Position numbers and translations under genes: made by a program. A stretch of 64,000 nt of DNA from SLRI01 sp964393275 (GTDB lineage: Bacteria; Pseudomonadota; Alphaproteobacteria; Geminicoccales; Geminicoccaceae): contig CAYMTA010000001.1 in the NCBI GenBank assembly GCA_964393275.1, forward strand, positions 1-64,000, given 5' to 3'. A model generated the notes under the pieces. The model saw nothing but the letters and a program-made list of their open reading frames with translations. It searched no databases and was not told where the DNA came from. Below are positions 50,907-63,700 of this stretch, piece by piece (the stretch's first letter is position 1; each line of letters begins with the position of its first letter).

Positions 50907-52586
50907 TCATTTTCCGCGGCGGGCGAGTGCCGCGGCGCGGATCGCCCCGAGCGACTGGCGCGGCGTGATCGCCTCCGGGTCCATGACGATCTCGATCAGG
51001 GCCGGCCGCTCCGCCCGAAGGGCGCGCTCGAAGGCCGGGGCGAAGTCCGCCGTGCGCTCGACCCTGGCAGCCAGGGCTCCGTAGGATTCCGCCAGCCGGA
51101 CGAAATCCGGGTTGGCCAGCTCCGTGCCGGAGACCCGCTCCGGGTACTCGCGCTCCTGGTGCATGCGGATCGTGCCGTACATGCCGTTGTTGAAGAGCAG
51201 GATGACGATGGCGAGGCGCTGCTGGCAGGCGGTCGCCAGCTCCTGCCCGGTCATCAAAAAGCAGCCGTCGCCGGCGAAGCAGACGACCGGCCGGTCCGGA
51301 AAAGCGAGCTTGGCCGCGATCGCCGCCGGCAGGCCGTAGCCCATCGAGCCCGAGGTGGGGGCGAGCTGCGAGCGGAAGGCCCGATAGCTGTAGAAGCGGT
51401 TGCACCAGGCCGAGTAGTTGCCGGCGCCGTTGGTGACGATGGCGTCGGCCGGCAGCGTCTGGCGCAGGCCCGCCATGATCTCCGGCACCTGCACGCCGCC
51501 GGGAATGGCCAGGGGGGCGATATGGCCGAGATAGGAGGCGTGGCCTTCGGCGGTGCTCCGGGCCCAGGGCCGGTCCGCAATCGGTCCCTTCGCGAGCAGC
51601 GCCTCGAGGAAGGGGCCGGGGCTCGCCTGGACCAGAAGGTCGGGCTGGTAGACCCGGCCCAGCTCCTCCGGCCCGTTCAGCATCTGGACCATGCGTTGCC
51701 TGGGTCGCGGCAGGCCGAGCCGCCTGTAGCCGTCGCTGGTCATCTCGCCGAGCCTGGCGCCGATGACGAGCAGGAGGTCGGCGTCGTCGAGGCGCCCGAG
51801 GAGATCGGGATTGGCGCCGATGCCGATGTCGCCGACGTAGCAGCGATGCGTGTTGTCGAGATAGTCCTGGCGGCGGAAGCCGACCGAAGTCGGCAGGTCG
51901 TTCTCCTCGACGAAGCGGCGGAGCGCCGCCACGGCTTCGATGTCCCAGCCGCCGCCGCCGAGGATGACGAGCGGCCGCTTCGCCTGGCCGAGCCAGGCCA
52001 TGGTCCGCTCGATCGCGGCCGGATCGGGAAAGGCCCGGACCGGCGCCCAGGGCCGGCCGGGCTCGGCCACCACCTCGTCGGTCAGCATGTCCTCGGGCAG
52101 GGCCAGGACCACGGGCCCGGGCCGGCCGGTGGTGGCGGTCATGAAGGCCCGGTGCAGGTATTCCGGGATCCGCCTCGCGTCCTCGATCTCGGCGACCCAT
52201 TTGGCGAGGCCGCCGAACATCTGCCGGTAGTCGACCTCCTGGAAGGCCTCGCGGTCGCGTGCTTCCCGGGCGATCTGGCCGATCAGCAGGATCATCGGCG
52301 TGCTGTCCTGGCGGGCGATATGGACGCCGGCCGAGGCGTTGGTGGCCCCCGGCCCGCGCGTGACGAAGCACACGCCGGGCCGCCCGGTGAGCTTGCCGTC
52401 CGCCTCGGCCATCATCGCCGCCCCGCCCTCCTGGCGACAGATGACGAAGGCGATGTCGTTGCGGCCATGGAGCGCGTCGAGGGCCGCCAGGTAGCTTTCG
52501 CCGGGCACGCCGAAGATCCGCCCGGTGCCGTGCCGCACCAGCTCGTCGATCAGAATTTCACCGCCGGAGCGTGTCGTCCTCGTCAT
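50907..52586 (-). CDS. Thiamine diphosphate-dependent enzyme, acetolactate synthase-like
   Basis: The 559-residue protein has the three ThDP-enzyme domains. The catalytic Glu is in FVICRQEGGAAMMAEADGK, and the FAD/ADP-like middle domain includes RPLVILGGGGWD. The ThDP motif GDGCFLMTGQELATACQQRL runs to FNN near residue 460. It resembles biosynthetic-type acetolactate synthase large chains and related decarboxylases, but it has no regulatory ilvH gene beside it, so benzoylformate- or oxalyl-type activity is equally possible. The ATG at 52586 has GGGAGG upstream. Confidence 0.88.
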   Translation of the reverse strand: MTRTTRSGGEILIDELVRHGTGRIFGVPGESYLAALDALHGRNDIAFVICRQEGGAAMMAEADGKLTGRPGVCFVTRGPGATNASAGVHIARQDSTPMILLIGQIAREARDREAFQEVDYRQMFGGLAKWVAEIEDARRIPEYLHRAFMTATTGRPGPVVLALPEDMLTDEVVAEPGRPWAPVRAFPDPAAIERTMAWLGQAKRPLVILGGGGWDIEAVAALRRFVEENDLPTSVGFRRQDYLDNTHRCYVGDIGIGANPDLLGRLDDADLLLVIGARLGEMTSDGYRRLGLPRPRQRMVQMLNGPEELGRVYQPDLLVQASPGPFLEALLAKGPIADRPWARSTAEGHASYLGHIAPLAIPGGVQVPEIMAGLRQTLPADAIVTNGAGNYSAWCNRFYSYRAFRSQLAPTSGSMGYGLPAAIAAKLAFPDRPVVCFAGDGCFLMTGQELATACQQRLAIVILLFNNGMYGTIRMHQEREYPERVSGTELANPDFVRLAESYGALAARVERTADFAPAFERALRAERPALIEIVMDPEAITPRQSLGAIRAAALARRGK

Positions 52587-52853
52587 CCGTTCCTCCCGTC
52601 GGGTCCAGGCCGGTCCTGCCCGCAGCACTTGCCCGGATCGGCCCGGCGCCGCAAGCCTCGCCGCGACCGGCTCCTGGGGCCCGGGCCCGCCACCCGGCAC
52701 AACCGACAGGGCGAGCGGCCCGGCCCGGGTTCGCTGATGGGGCGATCAAGCGGCTTTACATTTGGGTAACTTTAACGGCATATCCTCTCGGCTATCGACA
52801 CCATCCGACCGGGCTTGCCGGCGAGGATGGTGCCGGCACAGGTGGTCACGACG

Positions 52854-52970
52854 ATGCACGGGCACGACACTCGGGGTTTTCGGCAGGCGGCTCGCACCGC
52901 TGCCGCCGCCGTGCGCGCGCCGCTCGCTGGCCAGGTTCTCTCGGCGCGGCTTCGACTTACCTGCCCCTGA
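52854..52970 (+). CDS. Putative leuA leader peptide
   Basis: A 38-codon open frame (ATG 52854, TGA 52968-52970) with an AGGTGG ribosome-site-like sequence nine bases upstream. It encodes MHGHDTRGFRQ... and ends PLAGQVLSARLRLTCP. Four of the last 15 codons are leucine (CTC, CTC, CTT, CTT), and its stop codon lies inside the left arm of the hairpin at 52964-53003. This is the geometry of an attenuation leader in which ribosome stalling at Leu codons decides which RNA fold forms. It is not proven to be translated. Confidence 0.5.
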   Translation: MHGHDTRGFRQAARTAAAAVRAPLAGQVLSARLRLTCP

Positions 52971-53003
52971 GCCCGCCCGTCCACATACGCGTGCGCTCAG
53001 GGG
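52964..53003 (+). promoter_or_regulatory. Candidate leuA attenuator hairpin
   Basis: CCCCTGAGC (52964-52972) pairs perfectly with GCTCAGGGG (52995-53003) around a 22-base loop, 45 bases before the leuA ATG. The left arm could instead pair with CTCGGGG at 52870-52876 with one bulged base, giving an alternative fold. No U tract follows the stem, so it would act by Rho, pausing or translation rather than as a textbook terminator. Confidence 0.5.
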
Positions 53004-53047
53004 TCGAGTTGGAACCGCAACGTCAGCCACGCACGAGAGCCGCCATC

Positions 53048-54667
<1,620 letters not shown>

Positions 54668-54917
54668 GGCCGAGGGGTGGCGCGGGACTGGCGGGAGGCG
54701 TGAGGCTGGCGGGCGCGACGGGGCTCCTTTCATGGTCCCTGGCGCACGAGCCCGCCGCTCGTTCCTTCTCGATCTCGATCTTCGCGGACGGAGGTGCCCC
54801 GGCATCTCGGTCCCGTGCGCCTGCCCGGGTCGCGGCCTTGCGCCCCGGGCAGGCGTGGGTGCGGCCCGAGCCGTGCCCGCCTCCCCCATCGCCGGCCACG
54901 GAGCGGATCCCGCACCC

Positions 54918-55958
<1,041 letters not shown>

Positions 55959-56040
55959 GCGGACCTGAAGCCTTGCCGTTAACCCTTTGTTGCCGGTGGG
56001 TGACATACTCTCGAAGGGCCGCGGAAGACCCAACGCTTGG

Positions 56041-56071
56041 TTGCAGCAAGTGTCGGCTCCCGTGCTAGTCT
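56041..56071 (+). promoter_or_regulatory. Weak candidate promoter before mreC
   Basis: TTGCAG (56041-56046) and TAGTCT (56066-56071) are spaced 19 bases apart, longer than ideal. The site lies about 30 bases before the mreC GTG and could give mreC extra transcription independent of mreB. Confidence 0.25.
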
Positions 56072-56102
56072 ATCGCCCGTCATCGCAGCCTGCGGCAGGA
56101 CA

Positions 56103-57065
56103 GTGAAGATCCCCATCGACCGCTTCGTCCAGTTCGGCACGGCGCTGCGCGCCGCCGGCGAGCGCCCGGTCCTGGTCGCCGCCATAGGTGTCGCCGTGCT
56201 GCTTCTGGTGCTCGCCCGGCTCGATGTCCGGGCGGTCGGCGTGGTGACCGAGGGCATCGCGGACCGCATGCTGCCGGCGGTGGCACTGGTGCGCGAGCCG
56301 ATCGCCCTGACCCGCCGCCTCGGCGACCAGATCGGCGCCCTGCTCGCCGTGCGGGCCGAGAACGAGCGGCTGCGGGCCGAGAACCGCAAGCTGCTCGAGT
56401 GGCAGTCGCGCGCCGTCTGGCTCACCGTCGAGAACCGCTCGCTGCGCACCATGCTCGACATGTCGACGGCGGCACCCGACGCCACCTGGACCACGGCACG
56501 GATCGTCGCCGATTCGGCGGGTCCCTTCGTCCATACCCGGCTGATCGACGCCGGCAGCGATCACGCCATCGAGGTCGGCATGGCGGTCTTGACGCCGCAG
56601 GGCATGATCGGCCGGATCATCGATGTCGGCGCCCGCTCGGCCCGTGTCCTGCTGATCACCGATTTCAATTCGAAGTTGCCCGTGACCATCGACCGGTCGG
56701 GCGACCAGGCGCTGCTCGCGGGCGACAACACGGCCGAGCCGAAGCTCCAGTTCCTGCCGATGAACCCGCGCTTCTCGATCGGCGATCGGGTGATGACCTC
56801 CGGCAAGGGCGGGATGCTGCCGCCGGGGCTGATGATCGGCGAGATCGCCCGGATCGACGGCAGCCGGGTGGCGGTCCGGACCTTCGTCGACTGGCCGTCG
56901 GTCGACTTCGTCTCGATCCTGAAGCATGCCCCGCTGCCGCCACCGAGGAGCGGCCCGGACAGCGGCATGGAGCCCGCCTCCCCCGAGCCCGAGCCGGCGC
57001 CCGCGCTCGCCGACCAGCGCGGAGCCGGCCAGCAAGGGGCCGCGCCCTGGCCGGTCGGCGGATGA
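56103..57065 (+). CDS. mreC: Rod shape-determining protein MreC
   Basis: MreC is a periplasmic scaffold, anchored in the inner membrane, that links MreB to PBP2. The 320-residue product has one membrane helix (PVLVAAIGVAVLLLVLARL), a coiled coil (AVRAENERLRAENRKLLEWQ) and the beta-domain with GMAVLTPQGMIGRIIDVG and GDRVMTSGKGGMLPPGLMIGE. The tail is Pro-rich. The GTG at 56103 follows GGCAGGA; a longer frame starting at 56037 is less likely. The stop overlaps mreD (ATGA). Confidence 0.92.
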   Translation: MKIPIDRFVQFGTALRAAGERPVLVAAIGVAVLLLVLARLDVRAVGVVTEGIADRMLPAVALVREPIALTRRLGDQIGALLAVRAENERLRAENRKLLEWQSRAVWLTVENRSLRTMLDMSTAAPDATWTTARIVADSAGPFVHTRLIDAGSDHAIEVGMAVLTPQGMIGRIIDVGARSARVLLITDFNSKLPVTIDRSGDQALLAGDNTAEPKLQFLPMNPRFSIGDRVMTSGKGGMLPPGLMIGEIARIDGSRVAVRTFVDWPSVDFVSILKHAPLPPPRSGPDSGMEPASPEPEPAPALADQRGAGQQGAAPWPVGG

Positions 57066-57613
57066 GCGCCCTCGGCCAGGGCGGCGTCGTGGCGAGCGGC
57101 CGGCCGGCCGATCTGGCTCGCGCCGCCCTGCCCTTCCTCTCGGTCTTCCTGCTCATCTGCGTCGACCTCGCCCCCTTGCCGAGCGCTGCCCCGACCAGCA
57201 TCGCCCCGCTGCTCAGCCTCGCCGCGATCTTCTACTGGACCGTGCAGCGCCCGGACCTGCTCGGCAATGGCCTGATCCTGGTGCTGACGCTCCTGCTCGA
57301 TGCCGCGGCCGGCATGCCGCTCGGGCTCACCGCCCTCGCCCTGTTCGCCACGCGGCTGGCGCTCCTGGCACCCCGCCGCTTCCTCTCCGGCCGCTCTTTC
57401 GGCGTGCTCTGGGCGTGCTTCTGCCTCGTGACGCTGCTGCTGCTCGGGCTGCGCTGGCTGATCGCCTGCCTCTTCTGGCAAGCCGCCCTGCCGCTGCGCC
57501 CGGTCCTGTTCGAGATGCTGCTCACCATCGGCGCCTACCCGCTGGTGAGCCTCGCCCTCGCCTTCCTCCTCCCCGTCCTGCCGAAGCCGAGCCATGCAGC
57601 ATCACGCGGCTGA
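57062..57613 (+). CDS. mreD: Rod shape-determining protein MreD
   Basis: The 183-residue inner-membrane protein has five to six hydrophobic helices and no large soluble domain, as expected of MreD. Segments such as GLILVLTLLLDAAAGMPLGL and RPVLFEMLLTIGAYPLVSL match the family. It overlaps mreC by four bases and mrdA by 20, so the elongasome proteins are co-translated. Confidence 0.9.
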   Translation: MSALGQGGVVASGRPADLARAALPFLSVFLLICVDLAPLPSAAPTSIAPLLSLAAIFYWTVQRPDLLGNGLILVLTLLLDAAAGMPLGLTALALFATRLALLAPRRFLSGRSFGVLWACFCLVTLLLLGLRWLIACLFWQAALPLRPVLFEMLLTIGAYPLVSLALAFLLPVLPKPSHAASRG

Positions 57614-59432
57614 CCGCACGCGCACCTTCACCCGCCGGGCGCTGGTCGTCGGCGCCGCCCAGGTCGGCCTCTTCGGGCTGCTGGCGGGACGGCTCTGGCA
57701 CCTGCAGGTGGACGACGCCTCGCGCTACGCCCTGCTCGCCGAGGAGAACCGGGTCAACCAGCGCCTGATCGTGCCGCCGCGCGGCCGCATCTTCGACCGC
57801 GAGGGCCGCGTCCTGGCGCGCAACGTGCCGAGCTACCGGCTGCGCATCGTGCGCGAGAACACGCCGGACCTGGCCCGGACTCTGCTCGATCTCGCCCGGC
57901 TGATCGCCCTCGACGCGGCGCAGATCGACGAGATCCTGAAGGCCGCCCGCTCGCAGCGAGCCTTCGTGCCGGTCCTGGTGCGCGAGGGGCTGAGCTGGGA
58001 CGAGGTGACCACCGTCGCCGTGCACAGCCCGAGCCTGCCGGGCGTGGTGCTCGATTCCACCCTCCTGCGCGAGTATCCCCAGGCCGAGGTGCTGGCTCAT
58101 GTGCTGGGCTATGTGGGCCCGGTCAGCCCGGAGGAGCAGAAAGAGGATCCGGATCCGCTGATGCGCCTGCCCGAGTTCCGCATCGGCAAGAACGGCATCG
58201 AGAAGGCGCACGACGCGCTCCTGCGCGGCCGGGCCGGCCGCAGCAGGGTCGAGGTCAACGCCATCGGCCGCGAGATCCGCGAGCTCGATCGCGACGACGG
58301 CATCAGCGGCACCGACGTCACGCTCTCGCTCGACGCCGAGCTGCAGCTCTTCTGCTACGAGCGCCTGTCGAGCGAGCTCTCGGCGAGCTCGGTCGTCGTC
58401 GATGTCGACACCGGCGCCGTCCTCGCCCTGGCCTCGGTGCCGAGCTACGACCCGGCGGCCTTCACCGGCCGGCTGTCGCATCAGCAATGGAAGGAATGGC
58501 GCGACAACCCGCGCACGCCGCTGGTCAACAAGTCGATCCGCGGCCAGTACCCGCCAGGCTCGACCTTCAAGATGATGGTGGCGCTCGCCGCCCTCGAGGC
58601 GGGCCTGGTGACGCCCGCCTACGACGTCTTCTGCGGCGGCAGCGTCAGCCTCGGCAAGACCAAGTTCCATTGCTGGAAGAGCCACGGCCGCCTGGCGATG
58701 CACGAAGCCATCGCCCAGTCCTGCGACGTCTATTTCTACGATCTGGCGCGGCGGGCCGGGGTCGATGGCATCGCCGCCATGGCGCGTCGCTTCGGCCTCG
58801 GCGCCACGCTCGGGCTCGACTTGCCCGGCGAGCAGCCAGGGCTCGTGCCGACCAGCCAGTGGAAGCGCGAGACCCTGGGCGAGCCCTGGCAGAAGGGCGA
58901 GACGCTGGTGATCGGCATCGGCCAGGGCTACATGCTGGCCACACCCCTGCAGCTCGCCATCATGACCGCCCGCCTGTGCAATGGCGGCCGCGCCGTATCC
59001 CCCTGGTTCTACCGCGACCCGGCCGCCGAGCCGGTGGAAATCGGCTCGGTCGGCGTGTCCCAGGCCTCCCTCGATCATGTGCTCAAGGGCATGTCGATGG
59101 TCGTCAACAGCCAGCGCGGCACGGCCTATCGGCAACGCCTGAAGCTCGACGGTGTGCAGATGGGTGGCAAGTCCGGCACCTCGCAGGTGCGCCGCATCAC
59201 CCGCGCCGAGCGCGCCGCCAACCTGCACAAGCGCAAGGACCGGCCCTGGGAGCATCGCGACCACGCGCTCTTCGTCTGCTTCGCGCCGACCGACCGGCCG
59301 CGCTACGCCGTCTCGGTGATCGTCGAGCACGGCCAGAGCGGCAGCGGTGCGGCCGCCCCGATCGCCCGGGACATCATGACCCGGGTGCTCGAGATCGGTC
59401 CCGGCGTGGCCACCGTCGCGGCCAACCTTTGA
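57594..59432 (+). CDS. mrdA: Penicillin-binding protein 2 (elongasome transpeptidase)
   Basis: PBP2 cross-links peptidoglycan during elongation. The 612-residue protein has a single N-terminal membrane helix, the pedestal motifs RGRIFDREGRVLARN and LREYPQAEVLAHVLGYVG, and transpeptidase motifs STFK (Ser323-Lys326), SCD (376-378, the SxN position) and KSGT (526-529). An SxD at the second motif is normal for PBP2. The ATG lies 20 bases inside mreD. rodA starts 20 bases after its stop. Confidence 0.96.
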   Translation: MQHHAADRTRTFTRRALVVGAAQVGLFGLLAGRLWHLQVDDASRYALLAEENRVNQRLIVPPRGRIFDREGRVLARNVPSYRLRIVRENTPDLARTLLDLARLIALDAAQIDEILKAARSQRAFVPVLVREGLSWDEVTTVAVHSPSLPGVVLDSTLLREYPQAEVLAHVLGYVGPVSPEEQKEDPDPLMRLPEFRIGKNGIEKAHDALLRGRAGRSRVEVNAIGREIRELDRDDGISGTDVTLSLDAELQLFCYERLSSELSASSVVVDVDTGAVLALASVPSYDPAAFTGRLSHQQWKEWRDNPRTPLVNKSIRGQYPPGSTFKMMVALAALEAGLVTPAYDVFCGGSVSLGKTKFHCWKSHGRLAMHEAIAQSCDVYFYDLARRAGVDGIAAMARRFGLGATLGLDLPGEQPGLVPTSQWKRETLGEPWQKGETLVIGIGQGYMLATPLQLAIMTARLCNGGRAVSPWFYRDPAAEPVEIGSVGVSQASLDHVLKGMSMVVNSQRGTAYRQRLKLDGVQMGGKSGTSQVRRITRAERAANLHKRKDRPWEHRDHALFVCFAPTDRPRYAVSVIVEHGQSGSGAAAPIARDIMTRVLEIGPGVATVAANL

Positions 59433-59452
59433 GCGGCGGGGCGGGCTGAGGG

Positions 59453-60598
59453 ATGGCGAGCAGGACCCGCATCCGGCCGCAGGAGCTGCGCTTCGCCGAG
59501 AAGCTGGCGTCGCTGCATTGGCCGTTCGTGGCCCTGCTCCTGCTGATCGGCTGCGTCGGCTACCTCGTCCTCTATTCGGCCGGCGGCGGCCATCACCAAC
59601 CCTGGGCCTTGCGTCACGGCGCCAGGCTCGCCGTCGGCCTCCTCGTCATGCTGGCTGTGGCCCTGGTCGACATCCGCTTCTGGTACCGCTGGTCCTACGT
59701 GCTTTATGGCGGCGCCTTCGCCATGCTGGTCGGCGTCGAGATCCTGGGCGAGATCAACAAGGGGGCGCAGCGCTGGGTCGATCTCGGCTTCGTCCAGATC
59801 CAGCCCTCTGAGCTGATGAAGATCGGCCTCGTGCTCTGCCTCGCCCGCTATTTTCACAGCGCCTATCTCGACGACGTCAAGCGGCCGCTCTATCTCCTGC
59901 CGCCCCTGGCGATGATCGGCCTGCCGGCGCTCCTCGTCCTCAAGCAGCCGGACCTCGGCACCAGCGTCACGCTGGTCGCCGTCGGCGGCGCCCTGCTGTT
60001 TCTCGCCGGCGTGCGCCTCTGGAAGTTCGGCCTCGCCATCGCCAGTGTCGCCGCCGTCCTGCCGATCGCCTGGGGCAGCCTGCACGACTACCAGCGCCAG
60101 CGGGTGCTGACCTTCCTCGATCCCGAGAGCGATCCCCTGGGTGCCGGCTACCACATCATCCAGAGCAAGATAGCGCTCGGATCCGGCGGGTTCTGGGGCA
60201 AGGGCTTCCTCATGGGCAGCCAGGCCCAGCTCAGCTTCCTGCCCGAGAAGCAGACCGATTTCGCCTTCACCATGCTCGCCGAGGAGACCGGCTTCGTCGG
60301 CGCCATGATCGTGCTGCTGCTCTACCTCGCGGTCGTCGCCCTGTCGCTGACCGTCGCCGTTCGCGCCACCCACCAGTTCGGCCGGCTGCTCGCCATGGGC
60401 ATCGGCGTCAACTTCTTCCTCTACGTGGCGATCAACGTCGCCATGGTGACCGGCCTCATCCCGGTGGTCGGCGTGCCCCTGCCGATGATCTCCTATGGCG
60501 GCACGGCGATGCTGACGACGCTCGTCGGCTTCGGCCTCCTGCTGTCGGTCGACGTGCACCACACGACCAACATCCCGCGCTTTCCGACCGACCTCTGA
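59453..60598 (+). CDS. rodA: RodA peptidoglycan glycosyltransferase (SEDS)
   Basis: RodA polymerises lipid II into glycan strands together with PBP2. The 381-residue protein has about ten membrane helices and the SEDS signatures INKGAQRWVDLGFVQIQPSEL, LKQPDLGTS, the large loop QSKIALGSGGFWGKGFL...FLPEKQTDFAFTMLAEE, and VVGVPLPMISYGGTAMLT. The catalytic Asp is expected in the EKQTDF segment. It ends the mre operon; tRNA-Val and dnaE follow on the other strand. Confidence 0.96.
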   Translation: MASRTRIRPQELRFAEKLASLHWPFVALLLLIGCVGYLVLYSAGGGHHQPWALRHGARLAVGLLVMLAVALVDIRFWYRWSYVLYGGAFAMLVGVEILGEINKGAQRWVDLGFVQIQPSELMKIGLVLCLARYFHSAYLDDVKRPLYLLPPLAMIGLPALLVLKQPDLGTSVTLVAVGGALLFLAGVRLWKFGLAIASVAAVLPIAWGSLHDYQRQRVLTFLDPESDPLGAGYHIIQSKIALGSGGFWGKGFLMGSQAQLSFLPEKQTDFAFTMLAEETGFVGAMIVLLLYLAVVALSLTVAVRATHQFGRLLAMGIGVNFFLYVAINVAMVTGLIPVVGVPLPMISYGGTAMLTTLVGFGLLLSVDVHHTTNIPRFPTDL

Positions 60599-60628
60599 GA
60601 TCCTTCCGGGCTGTGCCGGCCGGGCGGC

Positions 60629-60703
60629 TGGTGCGGGCGGAAGGGGTCGAACCTCCGACACCGGCGGTGTAAACGCCGTGCTCTACCGCTGAGCTACGCC
60701 CGC
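60629..60703 (-). tRNA. tRNA-Val (anticodon TAC)
   Basis: A 75-base tRNA including an encoded CCA. The acceptor stem is GCGGGCG/CGCCCGC. The anticodon stem-loop is CGGCG-TTTACAC-CGCCG with anticodon UAC, and the GGTTCGACCCC T-arm is intact. It lies between the convergent rodA gene and the stop of dnaE, 44 bases downstream of dnaE on the same strand. Confidence 0.95.
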
Positions 60704-60747
60704 GTGGACCGACAATAGGCAGGGCGGCATCGCCGGGCAAGGGACGG

Positions 60748-63700
60748 TCAATGCAGCGTGCCGCCCCCCGGTCCGGCCGCCGCCGGGTCCATGCCGGCGC
60801 GGCCGCAGGCGGCGACCCGCTTGACCCCGGCGACGCGCTCGACGTCCGGCCGGCGGGCATGGCTGAGCGAGATCGCGTCCGGCAGCGCCACCACCACCTC
60901 CCGGCCATCATCGAGACCGAGAACGAGCCGCACGAGCGCCCCCTTGCCGCCCTCTCGAAGATGCGGCCGAAGGCGTCCGGCGGCGCCGGCGTCGCTGAGC
61001 TCGATCTCGACCAGCTCGCCCCGCCCGGCGGCGACGTCGTCGAGCCGTGTCAGGCGTTGCGCCGCGAGCTTGATCTCGTCGCCGTCGGCGCGAATGTCGG
61101 CGGTGATCAGGACGGCGGTGCCGATCTCCAGAAGGTCGCGCGACCGCTCGAGGACATCCGCGAACAGCATGACCTCGAACTGCGCGGAAATGTCGGAGAT
61201 CTGGAGGAAGGCGAAGCGGCTGCGCTCGGTGCGCTTCTCCTTTTTGGCGACGATCACGCCCGCGAGCTCGGCCGTCGCACCGTCGTAGCGGCCGGGTGCC
61301 TCCAGCACCTGGGCGACGGCGACCACGCCCCGCTCGGCCAGGGCCGCCCCGTAGCCGTCGAGCGGGTGGGCCGAGAGATAGACCCCGAGCACGTCGAATT
61401 CATGGCCCAGCCGTTCGCCCAGCGGCCAGTCCTCCAGCGTTGTGACCCGGGGCTCCGGCACATCCTCGCCATTCGCGCCGAAGAGCCCCTCCTGGCTGCT
61501 GTCCCTGGCTGCCGCGACCGCCCCCGCATGGGCGATCGCGAGCTCGAGCGAGGCCATCAGCGTCGCCCGGTTGATGGCCAGCCCGTCGAGGGCGCCGGCC
61601 TTGACCAGAGCCTCGAGCAGGCGCCGGTTGAAGCCCTTGCCGGCCAGCCTGGCCGTCAGATCGCAGAGGTCCTTGAAGAGGCCCCTCGCCTGCCGCTCGG
61701 CGCACAAGGCCTGCATCGCCGCCTGGCCCACCCCCTTGATGGCGGCGAGCGCGAAGCGCACGCCACCCCTCGCGCCGTCCTCGACCGAGAAGACCGGCAG
61801 GGAGGCGTTGACGTGCGGCGGCAGGAGCTCGATGCCGCGCTGGCGCATCTCGTGCCGGTAGGCGGCGAGCTTCTCCTGGTTCGCCATCTCCATGGTCATC
61901 ACCGCCGCGTAGAACTCGAGCGGGTGGTTCGCCTTGAGGTAGGCGGTGTGGTAGGCGAGCAGCGCGTAGGCCGCGGCATGGCTCTTGTTGAAGCCGTAGG
62001 AGGCGAACTTCGCGACCGCATCGAAGATCACGTCGGCCATCCTGCGGCTGATGCCCCTGGCCATGGCACCCTCGACGAAGATGGCGCGCTGCGCGTCCAT
62101 CTCGGCCTTGATCTTCTTGCCCATGGCGCGCCTGAGGAGATCCGCGCCGCCGAGCGTGTAGCCGGCGAGCTGCTTGGCGATCTCCATCACCTGCTCCTGG
62201 TAGATGATGACGCCGTTGGTCTCCTTCAGGATCGGCTCGAGCATCGGATGCAGGTACTCGGGCGCCTCGATCCCGTGCTTGACGTTGATGTAGCGCGGGA
62301 TGTTGTCCATCGGTCCCGGCCGGTAGAGCGAGACCATGGCGATGATGTCCTCGAAGCAGTCGGGCTTGAGCTTCCGCAGCGCATCCCGCATGCCGCCGGA
62401 TTCCAGCTGGAACACGCCCGCCGTCTCGGCCCGGCTGAGGAGGGCGTAGGTCGAAGCGTCGTCGAGCCCGAGGCTGGCCAGGTCGAGCGCCGTGCCCCGG
62501 CGATTCACGAGATCCTCGGCCATGCGCAGCATGGTGAGCGTGGTCAGGCCGAGGAAGTCGAACTTGACGAGCCCGGCCTTCTCCACATCCTTCATGTTGA
62601 ACTGGGTGACGGCGCTGCCGCTCCTCGGATCGCAGGTGAGCGGCACCAGCTCGTCGAGCGGCCGGTCGCCGATCACCACCCCGGCGGCGTGGGTCGAGGC
62701 GTGGCGCGGCAGGCCCTCGAGCTTGAGGGCGATCTCGATCATCCGGGCCACCGCCGGATCGCCGTCGCGGGCCTCGGCGAGGCGCGGCTCCATGGCCACC
62801 GCCTCGGCCAGGGTCGGCGGGTTCGCCGGGTTGAAGGGCACCAGCTTCGAGATCTTGTCGACCAAGCCGAACGGCAGGCCGAGCACGCGGCCGACATCGC
62901 GCAGCGCTGCCCGCGCCTGCAGCTTGCCGAAGGTGATGATGTGGGCGACCCGGTCGGCGCCGTAGCGGCCCTCGACGTAGCGGATCACCTCGTCGCGCCG
63001 GTCCTGGCAGAAGTCGATGTCGAAATCCGGCATCGAGACGCGCTCGGGATTGAGGAAGCGCTCGAAGAGGAGGCCGAAGCGCAGGGGGTCGAGATCGGTG
63101 ATCTCGAGCGACCAGGCGACGACCGAGCCGGCACCCGAGCCGCGGCCCGGGCCCACCGGAATGTGCTGCTTCTTGGCCCAGCGGATGAAATCCGAGACGA
63201 TGAGGAAATAGCCCGGGAACTGCATCTGGATGATGACGTCGAGCTCGTACTCGAGGCGTTCGCGATAGGGCGTCGCGGCCTCGCCCCGGATGCCCGTCTG
63301 GTCGAGCCTCCGCTCCAGCCCGTCGCGGGCCTGCGCCCGCAGCTCCTCGACCTCGCCCCGGCCATTCGGACCGGTGAACGGCGGCAGGATCGGCTCGCGC
63401 GCCGGTGCTTCCACCGCGCAGCGCCGGGCGATGACCAGCGTGTTCTCGATCGCCTCCGGCAGGTCGGCGAAGAGCGCTGCCATCTCGTTCGCCGTCTTGA
63501 AGCGATAGTCGAGCGAGAACCGCCGGCGATCGTCGTTGCCGACATGCTGCCCTTCGGCGATGCAGATCAGCGCATCGTGCGCCGCGTGCATGGCCGCATC
63601 GAGAAAGAGGCAGTCATTGGTGGCGACGATCGGCAGGTCGCGATCGAAGGCGAGATCGAGCAGCAGGGGCTCGACCAGCGCCTCGGCCTCGAGGCCGTGG

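Larger units (their letters stand above)
52587..53047. other. Divergent intergenic region and long leuA leader
   Basis: These 461 bases separate the ThDP enzyme gene from leuA. An AT-rich island around 52753-52786 (TTTACA at 52755, GCATAT at 52778 with a 17-base spacer) is the likeliest promoter area for leuA. The remainder is a ~230-base leader holding a short open frame and a strong hairpin described separately. Confidence 0.5.
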
